From assembly GCA_030737875.1 (NCBI GenBank), contig CM060915.1, positions 899,933,177-899,997,176 on the forward strand: a stretch of 64,000 nt of DNA. Direction: 5' to 3'. The DNA comes from Allium sativum. Its lineage: Eukaryota > Streptophyta > Magnoliopsida > Asparagales > Amaryllidaceae. Each line of letters begins with the position of its first letter. The stretch's first letter is position 1. A program made the translations under genes and the position numbers. This document shows positions 35,616 through 47,306 of this stretch, in pieces. The notes below the pieces were generated by a model, which searched no databases, was not told where the DNA came from, and saw only the letters and a list, made by a program, of their open reading frames with translations.

Positions 35616-35744
35616 GCAAAGTTTTATTTTCCGCTATTTAATTTCTGTCTGTCTTGTAATTTATCTGCATCTTTTGCCCTAAATGCTCCACAGAACTTAG
35701 TGCATTCCCTTTGTGAGTGACACTAACGGATGTGGGGTGTTATA

Positions 35745-35749
35745 TCACT
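35745..35749. repeat. Target-site duplication of element C (right copy, TCACT)
   Basis: TCACT; pairs with TTACT at 18838-18842. The B LTR continues from here. Confidence 0.85.
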
Positions 35750-37346
35750 TCTCACTGAAACAGTAAAACTCCACACTTAATGATTCCACAAACGGAATTC
35801 ACTATGATGCTTCTCTTCGAATCTCCTACCACTTCATATACATCACCTCGCACTCACGCTCAATGCTCAAAATGCGTCGTCAGGTATGCTCGCCCACTTA
35901 CAGGACAAGTGCGACATCAACATTCACCGAATTCCACCAAAATTTGCAAAAAGGTGTTAACTGATCCTAGGAACCCAAAACAAACCACTGAAACTAAAAT
36001 CGATGCTTATACACAAATCGATCATCAACCCTAGAAATCGCGGTAAAAATCTCGGGTAATTGAAGTGACGTCGAACTGGGTAAAACGCCTACAGCGGTGA
36101 AGCTGCCACCTTGCTGAATCCATCCATACATATATTATAATTTTATAGATTTTATATGATTTGTTTTTTATTTTAAAAACTGCGATTTGGTTGAGGAAGA
36201 AATTTCTGTCGGAGGATTTTAGTTTGACCACTAAGAAATGAAAATAGGGTTAGAAGGGTAGCACACTATTTATAGGATAGTTTGCCTTGTTTTTAGAAGC
36301 TTCGTTTAATTTTTATATTGATTTATATTCAATCTTGAGCTCAACTCATCGTTTATAAGTTCCCGTGGTCACCTACGAAGTCTGTTTTCAATAAAAATGG
36401 ACATACATCTATAGTTTGACATTACGGACCCAACGAAACTAGTTTTATCGAATTCCGACTCCGTTTACTCACATAGCGTATTTTTAACCATCAAAATACT
36501 GACTGTTTTTCACATTAATAATCCGCTCGGCCACACACAGACTCCAAAAATCACGAAAATAAAAATGTAATAATAATTTAATATTCCGGATCCAACAAAA
36601 TTAGTCTCGTCAAAAACGGAGGTCATTTGCAAAACTGACTATTTTAAAGCTATAAATAAACCCTTTTAAATTTTAATATATTTAAAAATAATTAAATTAA
36701 ATATTAATAAATTAATATTATCGTGTATATTCACAATAGAATATCATAAAACTCCAATTGGATTTATAACTCGATATTCAAATCCTGGTTGAATCGATAT
36801 TCAACTTATATTGAAAAATCCATTTATAATATTTATAAATCGTTATAAACTATAAAGGAATTCCATAGCGACTTTTTGAAAATTTCATTTGGACATAAAT
36901 CAAAATCTACATAATGAAATCTCGATTTTTCTCTTCTATTAGAAAAACATACTTCACCAGCTCTGAACGTTTCTTGTTTTACAGAAATCCGATTTAAAAC
37001 GGATTTTATATATTCAGTTGAAGTTTGAATCGACAAATTATGAACTGTAGCGCCATTTCGAGCTCGATTTTAATTATAATATAATTTTACATTCTAACAT
37101 CGATTGAATAATATATTCGTTATTCTAATTCAATTCTAATCTGTATTATACCTTATATATGATCCAATTCCCACTGTATTGTGAGTTCAGCTATTTTGAC
37201 TATTTCGGAATTATAATATATTATTCTATTATTTATATTAATTAAATATTCAATTTTATTTAGTTTTGACCATTTTAAATTACCAAACCATCTTTTAAAT
37301 AATTAAATAAATTATTAATTATCCGTTAAAAATACGGGTTATCACA
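35750..37346 (-). repeat. Element B 3' LTR, proximal (U3) part (right of C insertion)
   Basis: Aligns with 42175-43771. In minus orientation it starts at 37346 with TGTGATAACCCG. Holds the TATA box (36266-36274) and the shared U3 block GGATCCAACAAAATTAGTCT...GAGGTCATTTGCAAAA at about 36588-36640. Confidence 0.88.
36266..36274 (-). promoter_or_regulatory. Element B 3' LTR TATA box
   Basis: Minus-strand TATAAATAG; the equivalent site is at 42691-42699. About 1.07 kb inside the LTR. Confidence 0.5.
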
Positions 37347-37366
37347 TTCTTCCCCCCTCCCCCATA
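37347..37366 (-). other. Element B polypurine tract
   Basis: Minus-strand TATGGGGGAGGGGGGAAGAA abutting TGTGATAACCC, preceded by TTTTCGAGGACGGAATTATT. Longer than the tracts of A, C, D and E. Confidence 0.85.
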
Positions 37367-38698
37367 AAATAATTCCGTCCTCGAAAATGCTAAGGTAGAA
37401 AACAAACCCTATTGACTAGTTAAAAATTATTTGTTCACTTCTTTGCTTCAGTTTTAACTGAACCAATTAATTTCAATAAAAATATTAATTAATTCCCATA
37501 AAGGAAAATTTTCTAACACCTTAACTTTTCGAAAAATTTCGCTAGCACCTCCTTTGTATTGGTCAATAACTCAAACTCCAACTCGCCTCTCTAGGCCTTC
37601 TCCAACCCAAAAGAAAATCAAACAGCCAAGCGGCTTGCCAATTTGGCTCATAAATCTCGTACCTAATAGATATATAAACTTGTACCTTTTCGTTGGGCAT
37701 ATCATTATATCCTTTGCATCTGTTACCAATTCAACATATATCAATGTCATTCCAATCATTCTCTTATACCCAAGCCAAATCATGTTCTTAGCTTAGATTC
37801 CATTATTAATTTTACCAGTCCAACTCCATTTCGGATTATCTCTAATCCAATCTCATTCGATATTCTCTATCTCAATTCATTTTCCACTTAACTGGTTTCA
37901 GTTCAGTTTCTATTTCGATTTGCTTTTACACATTCTAGTTTAATTTGCTTTAATTCAAACAATCTTCCCTGGGGAATTTTAAACAGTTTAGCTTTCCTAA
38001 AACCAGATATCCCTTTCACGATTCAAAACAACTTGCTTTTCCACAAAACAATCTAAACAACAAAATCTTTGGTAGTAATCCGTCACTTAGCAACTCGAAA
38101 ATGAACACTGATGATGCAACTGTCATCATCAGAATTTATTTTCCAGCGATCGAAGTGAGTTCAATACTATATCGCTTTTAAAACCATTTCTAAACACTTC
38201 TATTTTGAAATACATTTCAAAAAACCACTCACACTGCTTGTAAAGCAATTTAAAATCTCCCAGGATTTTAAAATTTTCTTATATTAATTCCGAATCCATT
38301 TATAAACACCTTTTCAACTTTTAGTAATTTTAATTCTAATTCTGTGTTAAATCCAGATTCAATTCATCTTGATTTAATATATTTAACTTAAATGAATTCT
38401 GATTGGCTATTTACATAACCAATTCAATTATAATTAACCAACACATCCAATATACTATATTTCCAATACATATATATTTTCTTTTATAACAAAATATATT
38501 TCGGGTAAAATTATTTCATTTACCCTCTTTTTCAAAACATACTGTGTCGGTTCATCGTATTCGAGTGTTTAGAAACTCCTACCGATACAGTGGATCAAAC
38601 TGATCGATCAGAATCCATAAACAACTCAATCAATAAATCTGCGCAATATAAAATCATTTTATATTAAACAACAAACACGCGTTCATATATATACACTC

Positions 38699-38768
38699 AA
38701 ACTCAATCTACGGTATTACTAACCCTATCTCTACTGAGTCACGCCACAGAGCCAAGGTAATTACTTAA
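38699..38768 (-). promoter_or_regulatory. Element B conserved 5' leader block
   Basis: Minus strand: TACCTTGGCTCTGTGG, then GACTCAGTAGAGATAGGGTT, then AATACCGTAGATTGAGTTTG. Aligns with the leader blocks of E and A. Confidence 0.5.
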
Positions 38769-38774
38769 CCTTTA

Positions 38775-38786
38775 GCTCTGATACCA
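38775..38786 (-). other. Element B primer-binding site (initiator tRNA-Met)
   Basis: Minus-strand TGGTATCAGAGC one base after the LTR end GCTACA. Confidence 0.92.
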
Positions 38787-38787
38787 C

Positions 38788-41700
38788 TGTAGCGACCCGA
38801 CGAATTCACGATCCTGAGTAATCAACAAAAACTCAATGTCGACTATTCAAGCATCGGAAATACCGGATAGTCCATGAAAGAAATTAGAGGGTGAGAATAG
38901 ATAAGATAGAAACTTAGAATAGAAGAAGAAGAACATATAACATAAGAGCAAACACGAATCTCACAGCGGAACGAATAAATATATTTCATAACATAACTTT
39001 GAAATAAAGTAGTATCTGTATACAATACCATTATTAGAGTATAACACTTACAACACAGCGGAAATAACAATCTATATAATCCTGAAGCCTCCTGCTCCAG
39101 CACTACAAGTATCTGTAAATCCCGACTACTTGACTGCTTATACAAAATTGGGCACCTAAAAGTTTAGGGAAAACAAAATAAAATAAATTCAGGGTCAGTC
39201 ATGTGACTGATGTGAGTAAACTCAAATCATTTGTTTAACTTTTTAAAAATACTTTTGAAACAAAGGATAATCGTAAGACCGATCCACACATAAAGACGGA
39301 TGGTTTTACCTTATGATAACCCAAAATATTTTTCTAAAAAAAATACTTGTATGATATTATAATAACGTCTAGACCAAGTAAATAGAAATCTAGTAGAACG
39401 CTTTCATCTTACGTTCTACATATATAATATACAATCAAAACTGCGGGCTCTTATTGGGTAATGGATTTCCAACTCTGACAAGGTATGGAACCACCTTCCG
39501 ATCAGTGTACTCTAGAAGCGATACACTTGAGTTCAATAAGAACATCTTGTAACTCGGCCACACATGACCGGCCATTCATTTCTCTTGAATGTTCTGATAT
39601 ATTATCACCTTATGGTTGGTATACCAACATAACCGTTCCTGGGAGATACAGAAGTAAAAGAAGTAACAAATATGAATATTCTCTAGATGGTGACAATATA
39701 CCCTAATTGGGTGCGACCCACTTAGCCATGTTGCCTGCCCGATTTCTGTCATTTCTCCGTTGATGAGGCTTGAGGTCATATCGTATTCTTTGACCGATCA
39801 TCTTTATTTACTTTAAATGCCACATCATCATACCCGTCAAATCACAAATTTATTTCCCCAAAAATACCATGGGTATAAGCTAAGAGAAACGAATTCCTCC
39901 GCCATCAACGTAAATATGTTTGAAATGATCAACTTACGCGATCTACCAGAAATACTCTGTCAGACATTTGTCCATTCAGGTTGTCCTAGGACTGGACAAT
40001 CCGAAGGAATTATTATGTAAATCCATCTTAGGCAATTTCTACCTAGGATTTACTAAACAGCTCTTGCATAACTCCGTCTTCAATTATCTTCATCATATTT
40101 GATTCGCAACGCTAATGCCATACGAAGTGGTTTTCAGATAATATACATGATCTCGGTCTCTCCGTATTGACAACAGAAATGGTCAAAATCTTTGATAGTC
40201 GGTGATTTAAATATCAAAGGAAAACATGTGCGCAACCAATGATATTATTTCCAAATGGAAATTCTATCGATCAATCATCAATCATCATTTATTCATTTCC
40301 CCATTTCTCGTTTCCATATATTCATCAAATCCTTATTTTCTAATTTTAGAAATATACGTTATTAACTTTGGAAAACGTTTCCATTTCTGATTCACGCATC
40401 ACTATCTTTTCACATATATCAGTCTCTACTTGTAAATTAGTAAGAGAACAACCCCCTACGTATTAACCCAGAAGGCTAAAACCAACATCAGATCGATACC
40501 CAGAAAGCTATTCAACTCAACTAATTTCCAGTCAATTTCTAATTTCAGTAATTCCATTTAAATTCCTAATACAAAACCCCAAATTCCTTTATAATATTTG
40601 ATTTGCCAAATATTTACTTAAATCCTTTATCACATTAAATATAAATAATATTTCTTCTTTGTAATCAAAACAATTTGATTTCGTATTTAAAACAGTATCC
40701 CAAATCCAATTTCTAATTATACTTCTAATTATAGAATTATTTATATAAAATCTCATTTTATTCTTCTAACACTTATAATCCCATTTATAATCACCTTTAT
40801 AACTGTTGCTCAAATTCCATTTAAAATATCGGTGTTAAAACTGATTCCTACTTCTCTATATAAATTCAGTCTTACTTATTTTGTTCATCCAATGATAAAT
40901 TTTTTATTTAATTTATAAAATATTATTTGTAAATTAATCTTCTCCATCTATTTGTTAAAACAGATTTCTATTTAATATCCACTTTAAATCCATATCATGT
41001 CATACCCGTGTGCGGAGCACGGGTGTTAATCTTCCTAATGAAAAATTCTCCTTTTAGAAAATTCTATTCCTTTTCCAAATATTTCCTTTTATTAAATTCT
41101 TTCCATTTTACAAATATTTTCTTAATTATAATTTCCAATATTTGTTTTCCAAATATTACCTTAATTATATTTTCCAATATTTGTTTTCCAAATATTACCT
41201 TTTATAATATCCTATTTATTTTATATATAAGTATTTCATTCTCAACATTCACTTTGAAAATTTCCTTTTTACATTCCAGTATTTCATATGGTATTTAAAA
41301 TACCAAATAACATGACCAGTGTCATCAAAATTAATCACAGATTATATATCACATCATATATCACAGTATATGAAAACAAATAGTACAATAATATTGAGGA
41401 ATCCAGTTGGATCCCTCCAACCTGTTTCCCTGCATCCGCAGACGTTAAACAATATAAATAACATCGATTTCATTTCAATATGAAATATTCTGATAAACAG
41501 AATCAATATTTGATTAACGATATATATATATATATATATCGTTATCTATAATTTCAACCAATACATCGGCAATTCAACCAAACAATCAACACATAGCAAA
41601 CAATCATCATTTATCAATACTATATTATATTTATAAAAATATAAACTGATAGAGTTAGTGAGATTTACTCATATTGGTCGGTTATCGTTTAATAATGAAA

Positions 41701-43771
41701 AGCGATCGTCAATTCAAATTAGGCAATTTATTAGGCTATAAATTGTCACGAGCTCCAATTCACTCCCACTCAGTTCCATTGTGAACCCCTCTTCCCTCAA
41801 CGTGACCAGTTTCGTTGAATTCCATTCACGTATGACCAAGTTATGAATTATACAAGTTAATGCATATTTAAATAGTTTAAACTTGGATTTAAATTTATAA
41901 ATGGGTCAACCTTTTTCATTCAGCCTAACAAGTTCAAACCCAACACGCCCTAACCTTTCTTCCCCGATATGTGTTGCTCTGCTCATCGCCATTTCCGTAT
42001 GTACGAACCGCAAGTGCTCCTTCTCCTATTCATAAGAAGTCAAACCAAAAACTCCACACAACTCCTCATCTCGAGCTCCTCCACCTCAAGTCTGTTACAT
42101 TTAACTCGTTGCCATCCTCTTCACCGCCACTGGAGGACCCGCGCTACCCAACCTAGGACCATCAAACTCACTTCTCACGGAAACAGTAAAACTCCACACT
42201 TAATGATTCCACAAACGAACTTCACTACGATGCTTCTCTTCGAATCCCATACCACCTCATATACATCACCTCGCATTCGCGCTCAATGCTCAAAATACGT
42301 CATCAGGTAAGCTCGCCCACCTACAGGAGAAGTGCGACATCAACATTCACCGAATTCCACCAAAATTTGCAAAAGGGTGTTAACCAATCCCATGAACCTA
42401 AAACAAACCACTGAAACTCAAATCGATGCTTATACACAGATCGATCATCAACCCTAGAAATCACGGTAAAAATCTTGAGTAACAGAAGAGACGTCGAACT
42501 GGGTAAAACGCCTATAGAGGTGAAGCTGCTACCTTGCTGAATCCATCCATACATATATTATAATTTTATACATTTTATATGATTTGTTTTTTATTTTAAA
42601 AGCTGCGATTTGGTTATGAGGAATAAATTTCTGTCGGCGGATTTTAGTTTGACCACTGAGAAATGAAAATGGGGTTAGAAGGATAGTGCACTATTTATAG
42701 GACAGTTTGCCTTGTTGTAGAAGCTTCGTTTAATTTTTATATTGATTTATATTCAATCTTGAGCTCAACTCATTGTTTACAAATTCCCGTGGTCACATAT
42801 GAAGTCTGTTTTCGATGAAAATGGAAATACATCTATAGTTCGACATTACGGACCTAATGAAACTGGTTTCGTCGAATTCCGACTCTGCTTGCTCATACAG
42901 CGTATTTTTAACCATTAAAATACTAACTGTTTTTTCACATTAAAAATCCGTACGGCCACACACTGACTCCAAATATCATGAAAATTGAAATGTAACAATA
43001 ATTTAATATTCCGGATCCAACAAAATTAGTTTCGTCGAAAACGGAGGTCGTTTGCAAAACTGGCTATTTTTAAAGCTCTAAATAAACCCTTTTGAATATT
43101 AATATATTTAAAAATAATTAAATATTAATAAATTAATATTATCGTGTATATTCACAATAGAATATCATACAGCTCAAATTGGTTTTATAACTCGATATTC
43201 AAATCCCGGTTGAATTGGGATTCAACTTATATTGAAAAATCCATTTATAATATGTATGAATCGTTATAAATTATAAAGGAATTCCGTAGCGACTTTTCTA
43301 AAATTTGATTTAGATATGAATCAAAACCTACACAACGAAATCTCGATTTTTCTCTTCCATTAGAAAAATATACTTCACCAGCTCTGAACGTTTCTTGTTT
43401 CACAGAAATCCGATTTAAAACGGATTTTGTATATTCAATTGAAGTCGGAATTGAAAAATTACGAACTGAAGAGCCATTTCGAGATTGATTTTAATTATAA
43501 TATAAATATACGTTCTAACGTCGATTAAATAATATATTCGTTATTCTAATTCAATTCTAATTTGTATTATACCTTATATATGATCCAATTCCCACTACAT
43601 TGTGAATTCAGCTATTTTTGACTATTTTGGAATTATAATATATTATTCTGTTATTTATATTAATTAAATATTCAATATTATTTAATTCTGACCATTTTAA
43701 ATGACCAAACCATCTTTTAAATAATTAAATAAATTATTAATAATTTTCCGTTAAAAATACGGGTTGCTACA
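38788..43771 (-). repeat. Element B 5' LTR, complete (4984 bp)
   Basis: Uninterrupted copy. Minus-strand ends TGTAGCAACCCG...GGGTCGCTACA. Contains the empty target for C at about 42170 (CTCACTTCTCAC), a TATA box at 42691-42699, (AT)n at 41519-41540 and TTTTCCAAATATTA repeats at about 41070-41210. Confidence 0.92.
42691..42699 (-). promoter_or_regulatory. Element B 5' LTR TATA box
   Basis: Minus-strand TATAAATAG, conserved between the two B LTRs despite their divergence. Confidence 0.5.
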
Positions 43772-43776
43772 AAAAT
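43772..43776. repeat. Target-site duplication of element B (right copy, AAAAT)
   Basis: Perfect match to 15442-15446. Confidence 0.9.
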
Positions 43777-45515
43777 ATATTTAACAAATGAATCTTTATA
43801 TTCTAAATTAACATGATGTAGACAATATGTTTAATGAACAACATATATTTTGATCCAATAAATCAATCACAACCAAATCAATCAATCTAAATTTTATACG
43901 GTGCATATATTTAATATTACAAACACAATCAATATAAATATACTTCTATATATATATATTAATTTTAAATAGAGAAATCTCATATTGGGTTTTCAATTCT
44001 TAAAAATTTTAGATCGCTCCATTTCAGCTCTGGTCTGTTCTATGTTGTAGATCTTGATCACGCGATTCCAACGCTTCGAAAATCGTTTAATTCTGATAAG
44101 AATTGCATAAATTACAATGGTTTAACTTTTAAACAATTTAATTATATAATTAATTAATAATCACACCCCTAATTACATTAATAATCGCGACCTCTGTTAT
44201 TGCCTTCTTCTCGAATTATTTCAGCACCGTGAAAACCCATCTGTCGACCTCCACCTTCACCTGCGCATCTCGCCTCGGCCCACTATCCACCGATCCATGA
44301 CCACCACCGTGAAGCCCTCCTCCAGCTCCTCCTATGCCGGCGACATGGGCCCTCTCACACCACTCTCTGCTCCAAAAATCAGACTCAAAGTCATTGGGTT
44401 CAGGCACAAGATCCAAGAAAAATACACAACAAAGTCCGATCATTTCCATACCCATTTGAAGCTCTTTTCTTTCTCATCGATTTATGGTTTGAATTCAGGG
44501 ATTAATTCAAAATAGATTAGGAGATTTTAATGGTTTTAATTCGGAGGTTTGTGGCCATTAAATGGTAAGGTGGCGGTTGGTTCATTAGAATTAGGTTTAG
44601 GGTTTCATAATCTTAGGGGGTATTTATAATTATAATATTATTAAATTCATTTATTTACAAAAATATCCCATTAACTTTTAATAGCTCCAAATCCAGCCCA
44701 GCGAGTGTTGCCCCCAACCAAATACCCCTATTCCGGACACAATGAGCTAGGTCTCATCAGCGCATTCGATCGTTTCAGTTCATTTTTCTTTTATTTGAAA
44801 TATAAAACATTTAATTATTTAAATTGATCGTATATTTTAATTTACCGGAGCTACATATGGACTCTAAAAATTACAGAAAAAATATATCTAGCTATGTTTT
44901 GACGATATGGTCCTAAAAAACTTAATTTCGTCGAATTTGGAGACCATATGAAAAATGGCTCTTCTCTGGTCGATCCAAATTGACTGAAATTGAAAAAACA
45001 CATTTTCTTTTGCCACGCTCACACATATTAATTCCAAAAATTATGAAAGTTGGAGTCATGCAATAATTTGACATTCTGGATCCAACCAAAGTGGTTTCAT
45101 CGAAAACGGAGGTCATTTGCAAAATGGCTATTTATATAGGCTATGTATTATATTAAATTCCATAGCGACAATTCTAAATATTCAACTGGCCATAACTTTT
45201 GATTCCAGCTATGAAATTTCAAATTTCCAGATTCGTTGGAAAGATATTTTTAAACAGATTCTAATATTTTTGGTTTTACTGAAATCCGATTTATTTTGAA
45301 TCCTGTACATTTAGTCAAAGTTCAAATTCAAATTTTCAAACTGCCGAGCAATTTCTAACTCCTTTTATAATTAAAATAAATATATTCATTCTAATTTCAT
45401 TTTAAATAAATTTTTAATCGTTATTATTTAAAATAAATTATTTTAAATATTTAAAATCCATTAAATTTTCTAAGACAAAATTTTTAAATTGGTTCCAAAA
45501 TTTAGGGTTGTTACA
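43777..45515 (-). repeat. Element A 5' LTR, proximal (U3) part (right of B insertion)
   Basis: Minus-strand start TGTAACAACCCTAAATTTTG at 45515. 44562-45515 matches the 3' LTR piece at 9164-10104. A GC-richer patch at 44210-44450 contains a short frame with no known homology. TATA is at 44621-44629 with a telo-box at 44597-44605. Confidence 0.82.
44621..44629 (-). promoter_or_regulatory. Element A 5' LTR TATA box
   Basis: Minus-strand TTATAAATACCCCC; AAACCCTAA telo-box begins about 16 bases downstream. Same layout at 9202-9234. Confidence 0.45.
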
Positions 45516-45830
45516 GATATTTAATTTAATTTATTATTTTAAATATTATATTTGGAATATTAATGGATTTTAATATTTAATTCTTTATTTAAAATGAAGT
45601 TTTAACGTTAATTTATATGTTATAAATCGAGCTCGAAATGGCGGGGTAGTTCGTAATATTGAATTTTGAACTTCATTTGACTGTGCATAATCTGTTTTAA
45701 GTCGGATTTATGTGAAACAAGAAACGTTAGAATCTTGTTGATGATAATTTTCATATGGAAGAGAAAAAAATTAGATTTCATGTTATAGATTGTTGGTTAT
45801 GTCCAAATCAAAATTTAAAATAGTTGCTAT
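45516..45830 (+). repeat. LTR remnant H related to A and B LTRs
   Basis: ATCGAGCTCGAAATGGCGGGGTAG ... ACAAGAAACGTTAGA ... GAAGAGAAAAAAATTAGATTTCA ... TATGTCCAAATCAAAATTT aligns in plus orientation with the minus strand of B's LTR (about 36880-37070). Cut on the left by A's LTR start and on the right by the CACTA terminus, so it is one of the oldest layers. Confidence 0.6.
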
Positions 45831-46015
45831 CACTACAAGAAATTTGACATTTACCTACCAATATTTTACCTACCAATAAATATGGGTAGGTAAAGAGAAC
45901 CTTTGTCTACCAATATTTAAGGGTAAAATTTGTTGGTAGAAAAATTCTGTCAATGTTATAAAATTGTTGAAGAATGATTACCTACCAATAATTATAGGTA
46001 GGCAAAATGTATTAT
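45831..46015. repeat. CACTA terminal and subterminal repeat region
   Basis: TTACCTACCAATA occurs three times (about 45852, 45867, 45979), GTCTACCAATA once (45904), and inverse forms GGGTAGGTAAA, TTGGTAGAAA and ATAGGTAGGCAAA three times. Clustered short motifs in both orientations next to the terminus are typical transposase-binding subterminal regions. Confidence 0.6.
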
Positions 46016-46733
46016 CTACACATATAAGTAAGGGGAAGTTTTTTTTGCAATTAGCCCCTACATTTTTCTCATATTATTCTAATCTTTTGTTAAAAATAAT
46101 ACTGAGTTGTTTGATGATGTGTCAAAAATGTATATTCTAGCATTTTTTTTTGAATTGAAGACTTTGCTTACATGTCCTAGCAATGTTTTTTGTAAAATTA
46201 TCTCTTTATCAATTATTAATAATTATTTCGAAATATGAAATACCTAACAGTTAAAGAATTGATAAACAATAACAAAAATGTAAATAATTAATATTAAGTA
46301 ATCATTCGTTAATAACTTATCATACATTTTTATTATTTCAAAACAATTGGCTACCAAAGTTTTTTCTTCTAAATTTCTTAAATGTTTCATAATTTCACAC
46401 TAATATGTCATCATTTGAAATGACTAAAATATATTTTCTCTAGTTTATTGCAGAGGCACAATCCATACCATCCACTCAAGATATAAATTTAATAGCTTAT
46501 TTTAAATCAAATCTAATGGTATAAATCTCAATCCATGTGATCTCTTTTGTGATCTCAATCCACGTAGTCTCTTTTGATTGGCCACTTGGAGAATAGGATA
46601 TTAAAAGCAAAATGACATAAAACTGCATTAATAATGAAAAATAAAACTTGGGCATAAAGTGGATTTTGGTCATTTTAATTTCTAGTATTCAAAGAAATGG
46701 AATATTCCAAGTAAATATTTATTGTCTAACAAG

Positions 46734-47306
46734 TATTACAGAATGTCAAGTCGTATATATGTTAAGTAAATATTTAGGCAGATTCTATGTAGACACCATA
46801 AATTAATATGCGTACAATAAAAATAATTAAAAAATCACATACATCACTTTTTTACTTAGTAAACGCCACGTATTTTCCAAATTTATCCACATTTAGTATA
46901 AAATATGCATTATTTCTTATTTTACTAACTTCTCTCCTATGTTTTAATCAAACCAAAAAGCCATACTTTCAAAATTCCTAAATTTACTTCTGCACATTTC
47001 AAATTTATAAGCTTCAAACAAAAGTTAAATTTTTTATTTATCTTTGTATAGAAATTTGAATTTATTTTTTTGAGTGTATTAAAAAGTTGAATTGCTTAAA
47101 TCTTATTATTAAATTGAAACATGATTTGATTTAAACAAAGGATTGAAGAATTTAATATTCTTAATAACATTAATTTTAGTAATTAATTTTAGTTTTAAAC
47201 TTTATATTTTATTAATGTAAAAGCTATTAAAGTTGACTTTATATAAATATTGTTTATAACGATATGAGCATAATTTAATAATAAAAATATTTTAAATTAA
47301 TATATG
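46734..47306. repeat. ~570-bp direct repeat, copy 1
   Basis: Starts TATTACAGAATGTCAAGTC and is repeated from 47307 at about 80-85% identity by eye. AT-rich, noncoding. Contains CAAACCAAAAAGCCATA and TTCAAACAAAAG landmarks in both copies. Confidence 0.8.

Larger units (their letters stand above)
18843..35744 (+). mobile_element. Element C: tandem LTR-INT-LTR-INT-LTR retroelement array
   Basis: Three LTRs (4390, 4505, 4502 bp) alternate with two noncoding interiors (1752 and 1753 bp). Each interior begins with a PBS and ends with a purine tract. A single 5-bp target duplication flanks the whole 16.9-kb array, so it occupies one insertion site. LTR ends (TGTAACACCCCG...GGGGTGTTACA), leader and 3' UTR match the autonomous element D, and a decayed piece of D's chromodomain codons survives in both interiors. 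C is therefore a nonautonomous deletion derivative of a D-like chromovirus. Copies differ by a few percent from one another by eye. Confidence 0.92.
31243..35744 (+). repeat. Element C LTR 3 (4502 bp)
   Basis: Same landmarks. Ends GGGGTGTTATA, with the terminal CA mutated to TA, then the right target duplication. Its C-run at 31554-31590 is interrupted by T and G. Confidence 0.92.
37347..38787 (-). other. Element B interior, noncoding
   Basis: About 1.44 kb, AT-rich. Holds the PBS, leader block (38699-38768) and polypurine tract. Open frames are 80 codons or fewer and match no retroviral domain I know. Confidence 0.75.
15447..43771 (-). mobile_element. Element B: noncoding long-LTR retrotransposon, split by C
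   Basis: Bounded by perfect AAAAT duplications. On the minus strand: 5' LTR 43771-38788 (4984 bp), PBS 38786-38775, noncoding interior of about 1.44 kb, polypurine tract at 37366-37347, 3' LTR 37346-35750 continued at 18842-15447 (about 4993 bp once C is removed). The LTRs differ by roughly 8-10% in the 200 bp I compared, clearly older than C, D or E. There is no Gag or Pol. It shares U3 and leader blocks with A, and its PBS and tract mark it as Ty3/Gypsy. Confidence 0.88.
9164..45515 (-). mobile_element. Element A: giant-LTR, tiny-interior retrotransposon, split by B
   Basis: On the minus strand the order is 5' LTR (45515 down to 43777, then 15446 down to 10504), PBS (10501-10490), a ~0.4-kb interior, polypurine tract (10119-10106) and 3' LTR (10104 down to 9164, then lost under F and E). 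The first ~950 bp of both LTRs align (9164-10104 with 44562-45515). Removing B and one AAAAT copy, the 5' LTR is about 6.68 kb, more than 16 times the interior. The interior cannot encode Gag or Pol, so the element is nonautonomous. LTR divergence is several percent by eye, so it is one of the older layers. Confidence 0.75.

Noticed and set aside
18843..35744. C as three independent insertions side by side
   Set aside because: LTRs and interiors alternate without duplicated target sites at the inner junctions; only the outer ends have one.
37571..37783. A 70-codon minus-strand frame in B's interior as a possible Pol relic
   Set aside because: No reverse transcriptase, integrase or chromodomain motif could be seen in it.
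44297..44515. A 72-codon frame in a GC-richer patch that might be a host exon
   Set aside because: It lies inside A's 5' LTR, is not flanked by convincing splice sites and matches no family I know.
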